From Phialocephala subalpina (taxonomy: Eukaryota > Ascomycota > Leotiomycetes > Helotiales > Mollisiaceae), in assembly GCA_900073065.1 (NCBI GenBank), contig FJOG01000024.1, positions 1,040,591 through 1,099,498 on the forward strand: a stretch of DNA of 58,908 nucleotides, in the 5' to 3' direction. The stretch's first letter is position 1. Each line of letters opens with the position of its first letter. The position numbers were made by a program, and so were the translations under genes. The notes beneath the pieces were generated by a model. That model had not been told where the DNA came from. It searched no databases and was given only the letters and a program-made list of their open reading frames with translations. This document shows positions 58,175-58,908 of the stretch, one piece after another.

Positions 58175-58908
58175 GAAACTTTCACAAAGCGATCAGGAGG
58201 CGTCGCAAATAGAAACTACTAAGCCATTTCATATGCTAAGGATTGATTCGAGTGAAATTACCCTCCATCATTGCATTCCTTCTCCGCACTTTGAGGTCTT
58301 GGTGAATCCACGAATCGAATTGCAGGTCATCGAGTCAGGGGCGGAAGGAAATACGAGCCAGAGAGAACTACAGTTACAGGTAGGAACTGTTCAGATCTCC
58401 CGGGAGTCTTCACCTCAAGAGGGTCCGAACGCTTCTCCGGTATCCTCTTCGCCCCCTCATCCACGAAGGCTCTCGAGGGTAGGCAGTTTTAGCGCGATCC
58501 GGTAAAACTGCCTGTATTAGTCCAGTTCCGTTTGGCCATTTCTCAAAACTAGGCATTAACGAGTCAGGTTAGACACTCGGGTTTATACAAACTATCCGTA
58601 ACATCCGCTTGTTATCCCATACAATCCGTCAAGTTACCGCATTCAAATCTGTCTATATTCGAACTATTGCAGACAAGTACGGATTTACCTCGAAAAAGGC
58701 CTTATCTACCCATCGAAAGCACTGCTCCTCACTCAGCGGATCCAAACCCCGAAGGGGGCCGAAGGGGACGCTTCGCATCACGGCATTTACTGTTTATCTC
58801 ATTCTTGCAGTGTAGTTGTGAGTTCTTGTGATATCAAATTCGTTGTAAGAGTTCTGGCCACAGCTCGTGGTATACTTAAGCGAGATTACCCCCCCCCCCC
58901 CCACCCCC
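58175..58908. repeat. Probable transposon edge and low-complexity end
   Basis: An 11-bp inverted repeat, AGGCAGTTTTA at 58481-58491 and TAAAACTGCCT at 58503-58513, lies where the text changes character. Beyond it a plus-strand frame encodes VYIRTIADKYGFTSKKALST, which resembles the helix-turn-helix start of pogo/Fot1-type transposases, but the frame soon loses similarity. The window ends in a C-rich run (about 14 C, then A and C). A degraded element is likely but not proven. Confidence 0.4.

Noticed and set aside
58233..58505. 90-codon plus-strand frame
   Set aside because: It ends inside the inverted repeat at 58481-58513 and has no recognisable domain. Probably chance.
58885..58908. Terminal poly-C tract as telomere
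   Set aside because: Fungal telomeres are TTAGGG/CCCTAA repeats. This is a plain C run, more likely low complexity or an assembly edge.

Overview
The window is nuclear DNA of a filamentous ascomycete (Pezizomycotina). Coding regions are broken by many short introns (mostly 45-60 nt) with GT...AG ends, CTAAC/CTGAC-like branch sites and strict phase agreement. The gene families are typical of this group: SHO1, Cdc11-type septin, ro-10, DUF1752/AreA-like, fungal bZIP, MFS DHA1. Leotiomycetes is my best guess, but it rests only on the general look of the proteins. No virus, prokaryotic operon, CRISPR array or confident tRNA/rRNA gene was seen. Most coordinates below are spliced models that I assembled by hand; each exon chain was checked to keep one open frame.

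Left part (1-12 kb): an AT-rich, probably RIP-mutated transposon or LTR remnant (1-550), a three-exon GFA/CENP-V zinc enzyme, a conserved basic low-complexity protein divergent from the PHD-finger subunit CTI6, a bZIP/AT-hook regulator, and a short-chain dehydrogenase carrying an apparent 1-nt frameshift.

Middle part (12-31 kb): an eight-exon MFS drug transporter with one GC-AG intron; the leucine-catabolism pair isovaleryl-CoA dehydrogenase / methylcrotonyl-CoA carboxylase beta, divergent from a 288-bp promoter; a secretory His-rich membrane protein; a mitochondrial-type SDR; a 4.5-kb gene desert full of microsatellites; an AreA-GATA-like (DUF1752) regulator; and a small membrane protein.

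Right part (31-57.5 kb): a dense conserved housekeeping block holding dynein light intermediate chain, IST3 splicing factor, HSV2 PROPPIN, CDC11 septin, BAX-inhibitor protein, ceramide synthase, SHO1 osmosensor, RO10 dynactin p24, a vacuolar-type amino-acid transporter, mitochondrial ribosomal protein bS16m, NAD(P)HX epimerase and methylcrotonyl-CoA carboxylase alpha. After this come a 114-bp TA-flanked MITE-like element and a small six-cysteine secreted protein. The last 400 bp look like a transposon edge and end in a poly-C tract.

Functional links: IVD, MccB and MccA are consecutive players in leucine breakdown, but mccA sits about 37 kb from the other two. DLIC and RO10 both belong to the dynein-dynactin motor. 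SHO1, septin, ceramide synthase and dynein parts all serve polarized hyphal growth. I did not find a clearly new multi-gene system. The most interesting items are the MITE, the split leucine locus, the frameshifted SDR, the secreted protein with a duplicated Cys motif, and a set of in-frame, stop-free introns.
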